Shown here: piece by piece, positions 11,339 through 21,551 of the stretch | Layout: each line of letters begins with the position of its first letter | Position numbering within the stretch: position 1 is the first letter of the stretch | From: Vibrio metschnikovii CIP 69.14 | Lineage (GTDB): Bacteria > Pseudomonadota > Gammaproteobacteria > Enterobacterales > Vibrionaceae | Reading direction: 5' to 3' | Assembly (NCBI RefSeq): GCF_000176155.1 | Contig: NZ_ACZO01000008.1 | Span: forward strand, 1 to 64,000 | Length of the DNA: 64,000 bases | Program-made: the position numbers and the translations under genes | Notes under the pieces: generated by a model | Told to the model about the DNA's origin: nothing | Databases searched by the model: none | What the model saw: only the letters and a program-made list of their open reading frames with translations

Positions 11339-12529
11339 TCAATTCTGTGCTTCAGGCTCGGCTTTAAGCGTTTGTCCATCTTGTAAGACTGAGCTCGGCA
11401 GCTCGACTTTAATCAAGAGTGCTACAGCCCCCATTGCTGCCATTACCCAAAACACTCCCGCTCCAAAGTGATCGTATCCCCAGCCACTGAGCGTGGTTAG
11501 CAACGCAATAACCGCACCAAGTGGAATAGCGTTGTACAGCGCTTGTAAAGCAACCATTTTATTTTGAGGCGAATGTTGAATATATTGAATCGCGGCAATA
11601 TGCGCCATCGCAAACGTGACGCCATGCAGCAACTGAATCGCGACTAACGCGATGATCGCCGTTGTCGACGCGGTCAGTCCCCAACGCAACATGACCCCAA
11701 GTGCAGCAACCACGAACAAGGCTCGTAGACTCCATCCGGCAAATAAACGCTTACTTAAGGCGAACACCAGAACCTCAGCGACCACACCCAAGCTCCATAA
11801 ATAGCCGATGATCGCTTCCGAGTGCCCAGCTTGCTTCCAATGAATAGCACTAAAACTGTAGTAGGCAGCGTGACTACCTTGAATCAAGGCCATTAATAAC
11901 AAAAACTTAATCACGGGCAATTCACGCAGTAACTGCGTTAATTTAGGGCGCACAGCGTGAGCGTGACTTTCAGTAACAGGCATCACCTGCGGGTTACGTA
12001 AACTGAACAGCAAAGTGATTGCCGCACCAAATAAGGCGGTATAGAGGATCATGCTACTGCCGTATAACGCCACCAAATAGCCAACCACCGTGGATCCAGC
12101 AATAAAAGCCACCGAGCCCCATAAGCGAGAACGTCCGTAATCGAGCAATTGATGTTTCGCGTAAAAATTAGCCATTGCATCAGAAAGCGGAACAATCGGC
12201 CCACAACAGAGGTTAAATAACACCGTTGCTAAGGCCATTAGCCAAAAACTGCCGCCAGTAAAAAAGTGAAACGCGATAAATAGTAACGCTGCCAAACTAA
12301 GCCAGCGTAAAGCAGGTAACAAATGTTCGACTTTATGGATCCGCGGAGTAAACAGTAAATTCGCCACACAGCGGGTTGCAAAACCAATCCCGACTAATAC
12401 GCCAATATCCGTCGCCGACACACCTTGATCGGCAAACCACAATGACCAAAACGGTAAATAAACCCCGTAAGCAAAAAAGAAACCAATAAAGTATTGGGAT
12501 ATCCACCCAAAAGGGGAAGGGTTCAACAT
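11339..12529 (-). CDS. HcaT-like MFS permease (phenylpropionate transporter family)
   Basis: This 396-residue inner-membrane transporter has about 12 hydrophobic segments. It resembles E. coli HcaT along the chain: a PFWSLWF motif in TM1, the loop YGRSRLWGSVAF (HcaT: YGKVRLWGSVAF), and a similar length. The family is assigned to 3-phenylpropionate uptake on weak evidence, so the substrate is open. The start chosen has AGGA seven bases upstream. An ATG 7 codons earlier has no ribosome-binding site. It lies in the interval between crbS and acs, as I recall for V. cholerae, so a carboxylate substrate linked to acetate metabolism is a reasonable guess, but only a guess. Confidence 0.75.
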   Translation of the reverse strand: MLNPSPFGWISQYFIGFFFAYGVYLPFWSLWFADQGVSATDIGVLVGIGFATRCVANLLFTPRIHKVEHLLPALRWLSLAALLFIAFHFFTGGSFWLMALATVLFNLCCGPIVPLSDAMANFYAKHQLLDYGRSRLWGSVAFIAGSTVVGYLVALYGSSMILYTALFGAAITLLFSLRNPQVMPVTESHAHAVRPKLTQLLRELPVIKFLLLMALIQGSHAAYYSFSAIHWKQAGHSEAIIGYLWSLGVVAEVLVFALSKRLFAGWSLRALFVVAALGVMLRWGLTASTTAIIALVAIQLLHGVTFAMAHIAAIQYIQHSPQNKMVALQALYNAIPLGAVIALLTTLSGWGYDHFGAGVFWVMAAMGAVALLIKVELPSSVLQDGQTLKAEPEAQN

Positions 12530-12939
12530 AACAGATCCTAAATAATTCATCGCCCAAAGCGCAGGGGCCCTGCCAACGCGTCACTCGCCGCTAACCGCAC
12601 TGAACATCACCCACAGAGAAAGCACATCGGACACCGATAATAACCGGCGATTATGCAATAAGTCCCTAAAACTAAAAAGGGATCTTTCATCGTCTTGTCG
12701 ATTTCCCTGTTGTTTGACGAACGCTAAGAGATGAATGATTAGGGTCTCAGAGGAGAAAAAGAGATAACTGTCGATAGTCCATCGATTGTCGCCAATTCGA
12801 TTGCACTAACATTAGACCAAAGTCGTCTGGAGAGCTTGAGAAAAGCAGCCACACTTATCGATAAGTGCGGCGGATTGATTCGCGTCGTAAAGCAGACAGA
12901 ACAACGAGCAAGCATCCCACTTATCAAGGTGAGTTAACT
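12530..12939. other. Divergent regulatory region between the MFS gene and the cNMP/CBS gene
   Basis: No gene is seen in these 410 bases. They separate the divergent MFS permease and the nucleotidyltransferase-like gene, so promoters for both are expected. A perfect 16-bp palindrome CACTTATCGATAAGTG lies at 12852-12867, 72 bp before the plus-strand start. A weaker inverted repeat, TCCCT...AGGGA, lies near 12662-12681. Neither matches a binding site I can name. Confidence 0.5.
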
Positions 12940-14763
12940 ATGCCGGACAAATTTAACATGCTCTCGCCTCCCTTTAACAGCTTAACCGAGGCCCAACAAC
13001 AGCGATTGCGCGCCGCTTTAGATATTGCTTACTATCGTGAGCACGACGTGTTGATCCAACAAGGACAAGCGTGTAATCAACTGTGGATTTTGATCAAAGG
13101 CACAGTAGAAGAGCGTTCTGTGGACGGTAAAACGCTCTATGCTCACTACACTAATGAAGATATGTTTGACGTGCGTGCGCTGTTTGAAACCTCCGCCAAA
13201 CATCAATACATCGCATTAGAAGACACCTTAAGTTATCTGTTGCCAAAAAAAGTTTTTTTGACTCTGTGCCGTGAAAATAGCCAATTTTCGGCGTATTTCG
13301 AAACCAACTTGGCCAAACGTCAAGAGCTGATTGAAATCGCTCAGCAGCAGAAAAATCTTGCTGAGTTTATTCTGACCAAAATAGAACCTGAGCTCTACCT
13401 TGCGCCAACGTTGGTCAAACCCGAGCAGACCTTAGCTGCAGTCACTCAAGAGATGAAAAGTCGCCGCGTGGATGCGGCCTTAGTCGAATGGCCAAAGGGC
13501 GATTCGCGTGCTGAAGCAGCAGACACGCCTCCTTATGGTATCGTCACCCGCAGTAATCTTTTGCATGCGATTATGCTAGAAGGGTACACGCCGGATACGA
13601 AAGTCGGCGAAATAGCGGCCTTCCCCGTGCTGCATATCCAACAAGGCGATTTCCTGTTTAACGCAATGATCAGCATGACGAGGCACAAGGTCAAACGCTT
13701 GGTGGTCTGTGAAGGACGTAAAGCCGTAGGTATTTTATCGATGGTGCAAATCTTAAGTGCTTTTTCGACCCACTCCCACGTTTTAACGCTCACCATTGCT
13801 CGCGCCACGAGCATTGATGAGTTGGCTTTTGCGGCGAACAAGCAGCAGCAACTGGTCGAAAGCCTACTCAACCGAGGAATAAGAACCCGCTTTATCATGG
13901 AACTGATCGCGGCAGTTAATGAGCAGATCATCGAAAAAGCCTTCCAACTGATCGTACCCAGTGAAGCGCAACAGCAGTGCTGCTTTGTGGTCTTAGGCTC
14001 AGAAGGGCGCGGTGAGCAGATCCTCAAAACCGATCAAGACAATGCATTAATCATCGCCGATGAGGCTCAATGGTCTCACTCTACACCATGGCTAGAAACG
14101 CTCACCCACACTTTAGTCCAGCTTGGCTACCCGCTCTGTCCGGGTAAAGTCATGGTCAATAATCCTCACTGGGTACAATCACAAACCGATTGGCAAACGA
14201 CCATCAGCCATTGGATTCAGACAAGACGACCCGAGCACATGCTCAACCTCGCTATCTTTGCTGATGCCTATCCTGTAGCAGGAAATAAAGCCTTACTCGC
14301 ACCAGTGAAAGACCATTTACAGACCAGCGTCTACGGACAATATGCAGTGTTGGCTGAGTTTACTCGTCCGGCACTGAATTTTTCGCTACCCCTGACCTTA
14401 TTTGGCCATCTTAAATCGAGTAAATCCGGCTTGGATATTAAGAAAGGCGGTATTTTTCCTATTGTTCATGGCGTGCGGGCGCTAAGTCTTGAATATCAAA
14501 TCAGCAGCACGAATACCTTTCAACGCATTGAAGCACTGCAGGCACAACAAGCATTAGAAAAACAGACCGCTGATAACCTAAGAGAAGCGCTAAAACTGTT
14601 TTTAAAATTACGTTTAGCGCAACAAATCACTAACCAACATCACGCCAACCACATTCAGCTTGGTCAACTTGAACGCACTGAAAGAGACTTACTGCGTCAC
14701 AGCCTGCATGTCGTGAAAAAGTTTAAGCAATGGTTGAGTTATCATTACCAAATTAGGGAGTAA
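12940..14763 (+). CDS. Cyclic-nucleotide-binding, CBS and DUF294 nucleotidyltransferase-like protein
   Basis: A 607-residue soluble protein with three modules. A cNMP-binding CAP_ED fold lies at about 15-115. A CBS-domain pair lies at about 150-275. A DUF294 nucleotidyltransferase fold has GSEGRGEQ at 353-360 and TDQDN at 364-368, followed by its C-terminal helical domain. The nucleotidyltransferase part resembles the GlnD/GlnE fold and keeps the catalytic G-S and D-x-D type residues, so it may be active. Its target is unknown. The ATG has AAGGTGAG six bases upstream. The exonuclease gene follows after 5 bp, so the two are co-transcribed. This pair sits close to acs in vibrios and some other gammaproteobacteria, which suggests a regulatory link to acetate or energy status. 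Confidence 0.85.
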   Translation: MPDKFNMLSPPFNSLTEAQQQRLRAALDIAYYREHDVLIQQGQACNQLWILIKGTVEERSVDGKTLYAHYTNEDMFDVRALFETSAKHQYIALEDTLSYLLPKKVFLTLCRENSQFSAYFETNLAKRQELIEIAQQQKNLAEFILTKIEPELYLAPTLVKPEQTLAAVTQEMKSRRVDAALVEWPKGDSRAEAADTPPYGIVTRSNLLHAIMLEGYTPDTKVGEIAAFPVLHIQQGDFLFNAMISMTRHKVKRLVVCEGRKAVGILSMVQILSAFSTHSHVLTLTIARATSIDELAFAANKQQQLVESLLNRGIRTRFIMELIAAVNEQIIEKAFQLIVPSEAQQQCCFVVLGSEGRGEQILKTDQDNALIIADEAQWSHSTPWLETLTHTLVQLGYPLCPGKVMVNNPHWVQSQTDWQTTISHWIQTRRPEHMLNLAIFADAYPVAGNKALLAPVKDHLQTSVYGQYAVLAEFTRPALNFSLPLTLFGHLKSSKSGLDIKKGGIFPIVHGVRALSLEYQISSTNTFQRIEALQAQQALEKQTADNLREALKLFLKLRLAQQITNQHHANHIQLGQLERTERDLLRHSLHVVKKFKQWLSYHYQIRE

Positions 14764-14768
14764 CGCTG

Positions 14769-15416
14769 ATGAACTGGCTAGCGAGATATTATTGGCACCA
14801 CAAATTAGCGGGGTCGCCTTATCAAGATCTGTTTACTGCGCCACTCAAAACCGAACTGATCTCTTTGGACTGTGAAACTACCAGCCTTGATCCACAACGT
14901 GCAGAGCTAGTCAGTATCGCCGCAACAAAAATCATCGATAATCGAATTCTCACCAGCCAAGCTTTCCATATTCGTCTCGCCGCTCCGCCGTCCTTAGATT
15001 CGGGCTCGGTGCGCATTCATCAGCTACGTCATCAAGATCTCGCTTATGGCTTGTCCGAGCCGCAAGCCTTACAGCAGTTGCTCGCGTTTATCGGTAATCG
15101 TCCATTGGTCGGTTATCACATTCGTTATGATAAAACGATTCTTGATATCGCCTGTCGTAAACAACTGGGCTTCCCACTACCTAATCCACTGATCGAAGTC
15201 AGCCAGCTTTATCATCAACAGTTGGAAAAACAGTTACCCAATGCCTACTTTGATCTGAGCCTCGCGGCAATTTGTCATCATCTCGACTTGCCAATGCAAG
15301 ACAAGCACGATGCTTTGCAAGATGCGATTACCGCTGCATTAGTCTTTGTTCGCCTCAGTAAAGGCGGATTACCGAAGCTAAAAAGCCCTTATCAGCATAG
15401 CCCGGCTCTTAGCTAA
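14769..15416 (+). CDS. DnaQ-like 3'-5' exonuclease (DEDDh family)
   Basis: A 215-residue protein of the DNA polymerase III epsilon / RNase T superfamily. The metal-binding residues are visible: Asp34 and Glu36 in LISLDCETTSLD, the second acidic site in GYHIRYDKTILD, and the C-terminal His-Asp pair in KHDALQDAITAA. There is no polymerase-binding C-terminus like that of E. coli DnaQ, so it is probably not the replicative proofreading subunit. It starts 5 bp after the cNMP/CBS/DUF294 gene, with a GGGAG ribosome-binding site inside the end of that gene. The tight pairing suggests a shared role. Substrate is unknown. Confidence 0.85.
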   Translation: MNWLARYYWHHKLAGSPYQDLFTAPLKTELISLDCETTSLDPQRAELVSIAATKIIDNRILTSQAFHIRLAAPPSLDSGSVRIHQLRHQDLAYGLSEPQALQQLLAFIGNRPLVGYHIRYDKTILDIACRKQLGFPLPNPLIEVSQLYHQQLEKQLPNAYFDLSLAAICHHLDLPMQDKHDALQDAITAALVFVRLSKGGLPKLKSPYQHSPALS

Positions 15417-15602
15417 TCTAGGCCTCATCCTAAAGTCTAATTGTGTAAATCTTGCTGGTGACTAACAGTTAAAGGCATAAAAAGCTTCCCATTAATGATG
15501 TTCAACCAGCCAGTTAAAGCGCTTTGATCAAACGACAGCACAGATCCTCAAGTTGGTCTCAGAGCACAAGGGAATTTACCGCTTACACAAGGAGAGTTAG
15601 TC

Positions 15603-17549
15603 ATGAGTGATGCCCATATTTATCCGGTCAAAGAGAGTGTCAAAGCGTGTACCCATGCCGACAACGACACTTATCTAGCTATGTATCAACAATCTGTTAC
15701 CGATCCGGAAGGATTCTGGTGTGAACATGGCAAAATTGTTGATTGGATAAAACCCTTTAGCGTAGTGAAAAACACCTCGTTTGATACCGGACACGTCGAC
15801 ATTCGTTGGTTTGAAGATGGCACCTTGAATGTCTCGGCGAACTGCCTTGACCGTCATTTAGCAGAGCGTGGCGATCAGGTTGCCATTATTTGGGAAGGCG
15901 ATGATCCAGCAAATGATACAACCCTGACTTATCGCCAGCTCCATCAACAAGTTTGCCGATTTGCTAACGTATTAAAAGCTCAAGGAGTACGTAAAGGCGA
16001 TGTGGTGTGTTTATACATGCCCATGGTGCCGGAAGCGGCTGTGGCGATGTTAGCCTGTACCCGAATTGGTGCCGTACATACTGTAGTCTTTGGCGGTTTT
16101 TCGCCGGAAGCTCTCTCTGGACGGATCATCGACTCCGATGCCACCTTAGTGATCACCGCCGACGAAGGCGTACGAGCTGGCCGCGCTGTCCCCTTGAAGA
16201 AAAACGTCGATGAAGCGCTGACTCATCCTGAGATTAAAACCATTAATAAGGTGATTGTTTTCCAACGCACAGGCGGTCAAGTCGACTGGCACGAGCATCG
16301 AGATGTCTGGTGGCATGAAGCCATGGCTCACGTCTCTGATCACTGCCCAGCAGAAGAGATGAAAGCCGAAGACCCACTGTTTATTCTCTATACTTCAGGC
16401 TCGACAGGAAAACCAAAAGGTGTATTGCATACCACTGGTGGCTATTTGGTGTATGCGGCGATGACCTTTAAATACATCTTTGATTATCAACCCCAAGAAA
16501 CTTTCTGGTGCACCGCGGATGTGGGTTGGATAACTGGCCACACTTATCTCCTCTATGGTCCATTAGCCAATGGTGCCAAAACCCTTTTATTTGAGGGTGT
16601 GCCGAATTATCCCGACACTAATCGTATGAGCCAAGTGGTCGATAAACACCAAGTCAATATCCTCTATACGGCACCAACTGCGATTCGTGCTTTGATGGCA
16701 AAAGGTGATGAGGCCATTAAAGGGACGCACCGTAGCAGCTTACGCATCATGGGCTCAGTAGGTGAACCGATTAACCCCGAAGCTTGGCAGTGGTATTACA
16801 AAACCATTGGTAACGAGCAATCTCCGATTGTCGATACTTGGTGGCAAACAGAAACAGGTGGCATTTTGATCAGTCCTCTGCCTGGCGCGACCGCTTTAAA
16901 ACCGGGTTCAGCTACACGTCCCTTCTTTGGTGTTCAACCCGCATTAGTAGACAACATGGGTAACCTTATCGAGGGGGCAAGTGAAGGTAACTTAGTGATC
17001 CTCGATTCATGGCCAGGGCAGATGCGCACCGTCTACGGCGATCATGAACGCTTTGAACAAACCTACTTCTCTACTTTCCAAGGTATGTACTTTACTAGTG
17101 ATGGCGCACGCCGTGACGAGGATGGCTATTATTGGATAACCGGACAAGTCGATGATGTCTTGAACGTCTCTGGCCACCGGATGGGTACCGCAGAAATCGA
17201 ATCGGCCCTAGTTGCGTTTGATAAAATTGCCGAAGCGGCGATTGTGGGTATCCCGCACGATATTAAAGGACAAGCCATTTACGCTTACATTACCCTTAAT
17301 CATGGCGTCTACCCTAGCGCTGAGCTACACAAAGAAGTCAAAGATTGGGTGCGTAAAGAGATTGGCCCTATCGCCACGCCCGATGTACTGCATTGGACCG
17401 ACTCGCTGCCGAAAACTCGTTCAGGTAAAATCATGCGCCGTATTTTGCGTAAAATTGCTACCGGTGATACCAGCAACTTAGGCGATACCTCAACGCTTGC
17501 CGATCCAAGCGTGGTCGATAAGTTGATTGCCGAGAAAGCGCAGCTTTAG
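15603..17549 (+). CDS. acs: Acetyl-CoA synthetase Acs
   Basis: Acs converts acetate, ATP and CoA to acetyl-CoA through acetyl-AMP, the scavenging arm of the acetate switch. It is 648 residues (E. coli: 652). The AMP-binding P-loop [11 protein letters not shown] is at 263-273. The A8/A10 region ends in TRSGKIMRR with the catalytic, acetylatable Lys609, the same number as in enterobacteria. AAGGAG lies eight bases before the ATG. The 186-bp upstream gap holds its promoter. I saw no clean CRP palindrome there. In V. cholerae acs is activated by CrbS/CrbR, and the CrbS gene here is frameshifted. CTAG-rich heptamer repeats begin 1 bp after the stop codon. Confidence 0.97.
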   Translation: MSDAHIYPVKESVKACTHADNDTYLAMYQQSVTDPEGFWCEHGKIVDWIKPFSVVKNTSFDTGHVDIRWFEDGTLNVSANCLDRHLAERGDQVAIIWEGDDPANDTTLTYRQLHQQVCRFANVLKAQGVRKGDVVCLYMPMVPEAAVAMLACTRIGAVHTVVFGGFSPEALSGRIIDSDATLVITADEGVRAGRAVPLKKNVDEALTHPEIKTINKVIVFQRTGGQVDWHEHRDVWWHEAMAHVSDHCPAEEMKAEDPLFILYTSGSTGKPKGVLHTTGGYLVYAAMTFKYIFDYQPQETFWCTADVGWITGHTYLLYGPLANGAKTLLFEGVPNYPDTNRMSQVVDKHQVNILYTAPTAIRALMAKGDEAIKGTHRSSLRIMGSVGEPINPEAWQWYYKTIGNEQSPIVDTWWQTETGGILISPLPGATALKPGSATRPFFGVQPALVDNMGNLIEGASEGNLVILDSWPGQMRTVYGDHERFEQTYFSTFQGMYFTSDGARRDEDGYYWITGQVDDVLNVSGHRMGTAEIESALVAFDKIAEAAIVGIPHDIKGQAIYAYITLNHGVYPSAELHKEVKDWVRKEIGPIATPDVLHWTDSLPKTRSGKIMRRILRKIATGDTSNLGDTSTLADPSVVDKLIAEKAQL

Positions 17550-17550
17550 G

Positions 17551-17606
17551 TTCTAGGTTCTAGGTTCTAGGTTCTAGGTTCTAGGTCCTAGGTCCTAGGT
17601 CCTAGG
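17551..17606. repeat. Heptamer tandem array: 5 x TTCTAGG then 3 x TCCTAGG
   Basis: Eight perfect 7-bp units start immediately after the acs stop codon. The first five are TTCTAGG and the last three TCCTAGG, a one-base switch within the array. Every unit contains CTAG, a tetranucleotide that is usually rare in bacterial genomes. Related units occur in inverse orientation about 50-170 bp downstream, and one pair occurs after purH. Confidence 0.95.
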
Positions 17607-17655
17607 TTCTTTGGCTCTTTAGGTTTGGAGTTTTGGGTTCTGGTGTTGTTTTTCC

Positions 17656-17777
17656 CCTAGGATCTAGGACCTGCTCTTCCCTAGAACCTTGATCTTAATC
17701 TTTTTTTCCTAGGACCTAGGACCTGCTTTCCCCTAGGACCTAGTTCTTGATTTCCCTAGAACCTGCCTTTCCTAGAC
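17656..17777. repeat. Inverse-orientation degenerate CTAG heptamers
   Basis: Scattered reverse-complement copies of the acs-side units: CCTAGGA at 17708-17714, 17715-17721 and 17732-17738, CCTAGAA at 17680-17686 and 17755-17761, and looser variants at 17656-17671 and 17771-17777. Together with the direct array they could fold into a long imperfect hairpin in the acs 3' transcript. The rest of the gap to aroQ (17778-18004) holds no gene. TATAAT at 17889-17894 and TTGACA at 17925-17930 may be parts of the aroQ-accBC promoter, but neither has a well-spaced partner. Confidence 0.8.
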
Positions 17778-18004
17778 CCAGCCCTTTCCAAAGTTCTAAA
17801 TTCCAGTCTCAGCCAGCAATAGTCGTTCAAAAAAACACCCGCCATAGTCATTAGACCAGTAAATTGCTGCCATTTGCGACGAATTAGCTATAATCGTGGT
17901 CAATTTCATAAAAACAGCGAACTTTTGACAAAAAAAGTAGGTCGAAAGTGCCATAATATGAAATTATCAGGTTACATCTCACGATAGAGGACGATAGCTA
18001 CATA

Positions 18005-18454
18005 ATGACCGCGAAATTACGCATTCTTGTCCTTAATGGTCCAAACTTAAACCTGCTGGGTTTACGTGAACCGGAACATTACGGCGCACAAACACTCAAC
18101 CAGATCATCGATAAGTTGCGCCAACAAGCGGCACAAGCCGATGTAGCGTTAGATCACCTGCAATCGAACCGTGAGTATGAATTGATTGAAGCGATTCACC
18201 AAGCGCACAATAAGGTGGATTTCATCATTATCAATCCAGCCGCTTTTACCCATACCAGTGTGGCACTCCGTGATGCCTTACTGGGTGTTGCTATACCATT
18301 TATCGAAGTGCATCTCTCTAACGTGCATGCACGCGAACCGTTTCGTCATCATTCCTATTTGTCTGATAAGGCACAAGGTGTGATCTGTGGTCTAGGTGCA
18401 CAAGGCTATGAATTTGCTCTGTCGGCAGCGATTCACGCACTGCAAACAAAGTAA
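18005..18454 (+). CDS. aroQ: 3-dehydroquinate dehydratase, type II
   Basis: This 149-residue enzyme catalyses trans-dehydration of 3-dehydroquinate to 3-dehydroshikimate in the shikimate pathway. Family motifs are [18 protein letters not shown] at residues 10-27, carrying the active-site loop Arg and Tyr, the [15 protein letters not shown] segment, and [17 protein letters not shown] with the catalytic His. The length is typical (about 145-150). It is followed by accB and accC, the conserved aroQ-accB-accC order of gammaproteobacteria. Confidence 0.96.
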   Translation: MTAKLRILVLNGPNLNLLGLREPEHYGAQTLNQIIDKLRQQAAQADVALDHLQSNREYELIEAIHQAHNKVDFIIINPAAFTHTSVALRDALLGVAIPFIEVHLSNVHAREPFRHHSYLSDKAQGVICGLGAQGYEFALSAAIHALQTK

Positions 18455-18516
18455 CGCACAACATTCTACAGTCCTAATAGGGCTGTCTTACTCACAAGAT
18501 AAAAGAGAAAGAACCA

Positions 18517-18972
18517 ATGGATATTCGCAAAATAAAGAAATTGATTGAATTAGTGGAAGAGTCTGGCATTTCTGAGTTAGAAATCTCTGAAGGCGAAGAG
18601 TCGGTACGCATCAGCCGTCACAGCCCAGCCCCAACCACTCAAGTTCATTATGCTGCAGCACCGGCTGCTCCTGTCGCAGCACCAGTAGCGGCTCCCGTTG
18701 CAACGGCTGAAGCGGCTCCTGTCGCCAAAGCACCAACGGGTCATCAAGTATTGTCACCAATGGTTGGTACCTTCTACCGCTCACCAAGCCCAGAGTCAAA
18801 AAGCTTTATTGAAGTCGGCCAAAGTGTTTCCGCGGGTGATACCTTGTGTATCGTTGAAGCGATGAAAATGATGAACCAAATCGAAGCAGATAAATCTGGC
18901 GTCGTTACCGCAATTCTTGTCGAAGATGGTCAACCCGTTGAATTTGATCAACCTCTTGTCGTCATCGAATAA
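18517..18972 (+). CDS. accB: Biotin carboxyl carrier protein of acetyl-CoA carboxylase
   Basis: AccB carries the biotin that shuttles carboxyl groups between biotin carboxylase and the carboxyltransferase in fatty-acid synthesis. It is 151 residues (E. coli: 156). The N-terminus [18 protein letters not shown] is nearly the E. coli one. A flexible Ala/Pro linker ([20 protein letters not shown]) spans about residues 47-72. The biotinyl domain has [15 protein letters not shown] with the modified lysine near 117. accC follows after 15 bp. Confidence 0.97.
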   Translation: MDIRKIKKLIELVEESGISELEISEGEESVRISRHSPAPTTQVHYAAAPAAPVAAPVAAPVATAEAAPVAKAPTGHQVLSPMVGTFYRSPSPESKSFIEVGQSVSAGDTLCIVEAMKMMNQIEADKSGVVTAILVEDGQPVEFDQPLVVIE

Positions 18973-18987
18973 TCGAGGCCAATGGTT

Positions 18988-20331
18988 ATGCTAGATAAAT
19001 TAGTTATCGCGAACCGAGGCGAAATTGCGCTTCGTATTCTTCGCGCTTGTAAAGAATTAGGGATTAAAACGGTCGCGGTTCACTCCACCGCAGACCGTGA
19101 CCTAAAACACGTTCTCCTTGCGGATGAAACGGTCTGTATCGGCCCAGCAAAAGGCATCGATAGCTACCTCAATATCCCACGCATTATTTCTGCCGCAGAA
19201 GTGACGGGGGCGGTTGCCATTCATCCCGGTTACGGATTTCTGTCTGAAAACGCCGACTTTGCTGAGCAAGTCGAGCGCAGTGGTTTTATCTTTGTCGGCC
19301 CAAGAGCAGAAACCATCCGTTTAATGGGTGATAAAGTATCAGCCATTAACGCCATGAAAAAAGCAGGGGTACCTTGTGTCCCAGGATCGGATGGTCCTCT
19401 CGATGGTGACGAAGCAAAAAATAAAGCCCACGCGAAACGCATCGGCTATCCCGTGATCATCAAAGCCTCTGGCGGCGGCGGCGGTCGAGGCATGCGCGTG
19501 GTACGCTCAGAAGCCGAGTTGATCACCGCGATCAACATGACTCGTGCAGAAGCCAAAGGTGCCTTTAATAATGACATGGTTTATATGGAGAAATTCCTCG
19601 AAAACCCACGTCATATTGAGGTTCAAGTACTGGCCGATGGTCAAGGTAATGCGATTCATCTTGGTGAACGCGATTGCTCAATGCAACGTCGTCACCAAAA
19701 AGTGGTCGAAGAAGCGCCAGCACCGGGCATCAATGAAGAAGTACGTAAATACATTGGTGAACGCTGTACGCGTGCTTGTATTGAAATTGGCTATCGCGGC
19801 GCTGGTACTTTTGAATTTCTGTATGAAAACGGCGAGTTCTACTTCATTGAAATGAACACCCGAATTCAGGTTGAACATCCCGTAACCGAAATGATCACTG
19901 GGGTTGATTTGATCAAAGAGCAATTACGTATTGCCGCTGGCCAACCACTCTCCTTTACGCAAGACGATATTAAGATCCGCGGCCATGCCGTCGAATGTCG
20001 TATTAACGCTGAAGATCCGGAGCGATTCTTGCCTTCTCCGGGCACGATCACTCGTTTCCATTCTCCAGGTGGCATGGGCGTTCGTTGGGAATCGCACATT
20101 TACGCAGGTTATACCGTACCGCCTTACTACGATTCGATGGTCGGCAAACTGATCACCTATGGTGAAAACCGTAATGTCGCGCTAGCCCGCATGCGTAATG
20201 CGCTCGATGAAATGATTATTGAAGGGATTAAAACCAATATTCCTTTGCAAGAAATCATTATGAATGACGAAAACTTCCAAAATGGTGGCACCAACATCCA
20301 CTATCTTGAGAAGAAACTCGGTATGAAATAA
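18988..20331 (+). CDS. accC: Biotin carboxylase AccC
   Basis: AccC carboxylates the biotin on AccB using ATP and bicarbonate. I chose the second ATG ([16 protein letters not shown]), because GAGG lies nine bases upstream of it. The first ATG, two codons earlier, is only 3 bases from GAGG. The product is 447 residues (E. coli: 449). ATP-grasp features include the glycine-rich loop [14 protein letters not shown] near 159-172 and the catalytic segment [14 protein letters not shown]. It ends the aroQ-accBC operon, with a strong terminator 24 bp downstream. Confidence 0.97.
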   Translation: MLDKLVIANRGEIALRILRACKELGIKTVAVHSTADRDLKHVLLADETVCIGPAKGIDSYLNIPRIISAAEVTGAVAIHPGYGFLSENADFAEQVERSGFIFVGPRAETIRLMGDKVSAINAMKKAGVPCVPGSDGPLDGDEAKNKAHAKRIGYPVIIKASGGGGGRGMRVVRSEAELITAINMTRAEAKGAFNNDMVYMEKFLENPRHIEVQVLADGQGNAIHLGERDCSMQRRHQKVVEEAPAPGINEEVRKYIGERCTRACIEIGYRGAGTFEFLYENGEFYFIEMNTRIQVEHPVTEMITGVDLIKEQLRIAAGQPLSFTQDDIKIRGHAVECRINAEDPERFLPSPGTITRFHSPGGMGVRWESHIYAGYTVPPYYDSMVGKLITYGENRNVALARMRNALDEMIIEGIKTNIPLQEIIMNDENFQNGGTNIHYLEKKLGMK

Positions 20332-20355
20332 TAGCCTCGCGCCTCAATTGCTATC

Positions 20356-20383
20356 ATGCCCACTTCGGTGGGCATTTTTTTTT
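20356..20383 (+). terminator. Rho-independent terminator of aroQ-accBC
   Basis: A perfect 8-bp stem ATGCCCAC/GTGGGCAT closes on a stable TTCG tetraloop and is followed by nine T residues. Confidence 0.95.
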
Positions 20384-20524
20384 GCAGGCTACCACCCTCT
20401 TATCTCCCCTCGTAGGATGCTCATCAGTCCCGTCCTTTCCGTCGAGATAACTTCAGGTAGGAAGCGAACCGACAAACCTGCTAAACTCTGCGCCAATAAC
20501 CGCGAATAAAAGAGAGCCCATGCC

Positions 20525-21412
20525 ATGCCTTGGATTCAAATCAAACTGAATGCCACTAATGAAAATGCTGAAGCGATCAGCGATATGTTAATGGAAGAGA
20601 CCGGTGCTTTATCGGTGACCTTACTCGATGCAAAAGATACCCCTGTCTTTGAACCGCTACCGGGTGAGACTCGTTTGTGGGGCGATACTGACCTATTAGC
20701 CTTGTATGACGCCGAAGTCGATACCCCAAGTATCCTTGCTCAAATCCGTGACAGCCAACTACTTGCCGACGACTTCTCGTACAAAATCGAGCAAATAGAA
20801 GACAAAGATTGGGAGCGGGAATGGATGGATAACTTCCATCCGATGAAGTTTGGTGAACGGTTATGGATCTGCCCAAGCTGGCGCGACATCCCCGATCCTA
20901 ACGCCGTCAATGTCCTACTTGACCCAGGCTTGGCGTTTGGTACCGGTACACACCCAACAACCGCACTGTGTTTACAATGGCTTGATTCACTCGATCTGAG
21001 TGGCAAAACCGTGATCGACTTTGGCTGTGGCTCCGGCATTCTTGCGATTGCTGCGATTAAACTCGGTGCCGCGAAAGTGATCGGTATTGATATCGATCCG
21101 CAAGCACTGCAAGCATCCAGAGACAACGCCGAGCGCAATGGCGTCGCCGATAAAATTGAGGTTTACCTACCGCAAAATCAACCAGAGAATTTAGTCGCTG
21201 ATGTCCTAGTTGCCAATATTTTAGCGGGCCCATTACGTGAGCTTTCTGCGGTAATTAAAAGCTTAATTAAACCAGGTGGTCTGTTGGCAATGTCTGGCGT
21301 GCTGAATACGCAAGCCGAAGACGTGGCGACCTATTATCGTGATCAATTAGACATAGACCCAATTATTGAGCAAGAAGAGTGGTGTCGGATTACTGGTCGC
21401 AAGCAAGATTAA
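20525..21412 (+). CDS. prmA: Ribosomal protein L11 methyltransferase
   Basis: PrmA trimethylates lysines and the N-terminus of ribosomal protein L11. It is 295 residues (E. coli: 293). The N-terminal substrate-recognition domain begins [20 protein letters not shown]. It is followed by the linker region with [17 protein letters not shown] (about 138-154). The AdoMet-binding motif [16 protein letters not shown] is near 163-177, and motif IV is VANILAGPL. It lies between accC and dusB, as in many gammaproteobacteria. Confidence 0.95.
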   Translation: MPWIQIKLNATNENAEAISDMLMEETGALSVTLLDAKDTPVFEPLPGETRLWGDTDLLALYDAEVDTPSILAQIRDSQLLADDFSYKIEQIEDKDWEREWMDNFHPMKFGERLWICPSWRDIPDPNAVNVLLDPGLAFGTGTHPTTALCLQWLDSLDLSGKTVIDFGCGSGILAIAAIKLGAAKVIGIDIDPQALQASRDNAERNGVADKIEVYLPQNQPENLVADVLVANILAGPLRELSAVIKSLIKPGGLLAMSGVLNTQAEDVATYYRDQLDIDPIIEQEEWCRITGRKQD

Positions 21413-21487
21413 TGAAGAGTTTATCAGTTAATTGATTGAAATATGGACAATTTACAAAAACAATTGTCCAATGCTCAAATATTAGTC

Positions 21488-21524
21488 TTTTCACACCGTG
21501 AAAAAATGCGTAAAATGCGCGCCC
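21488..21524 (+). promoter_or_regulatory. dusB-fis promoter with GC-rich discriminator
   Basis: A -35 TTTTCA (21488-21493), a 17-bp spacer and a -10 TAAAAT (21511-21516) are followed by the discriminator GCGCGCCC (21517-21524). The GC-rich discriminator matches the stringently controlled E. coli fis promoter, whose output peaks on nutrient upshift. dusB starts 27 bp downstream. Confidence 0.75.
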
Positions 21525-21551
21525 TTACTGGTATGAAGCTGTGAAGACGTT

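Noticed and set aside
15417..15602. CRP site upstream of acs
   Set aside because: Only loose TGTG and TGA matches were found, without proper half-site spacing.
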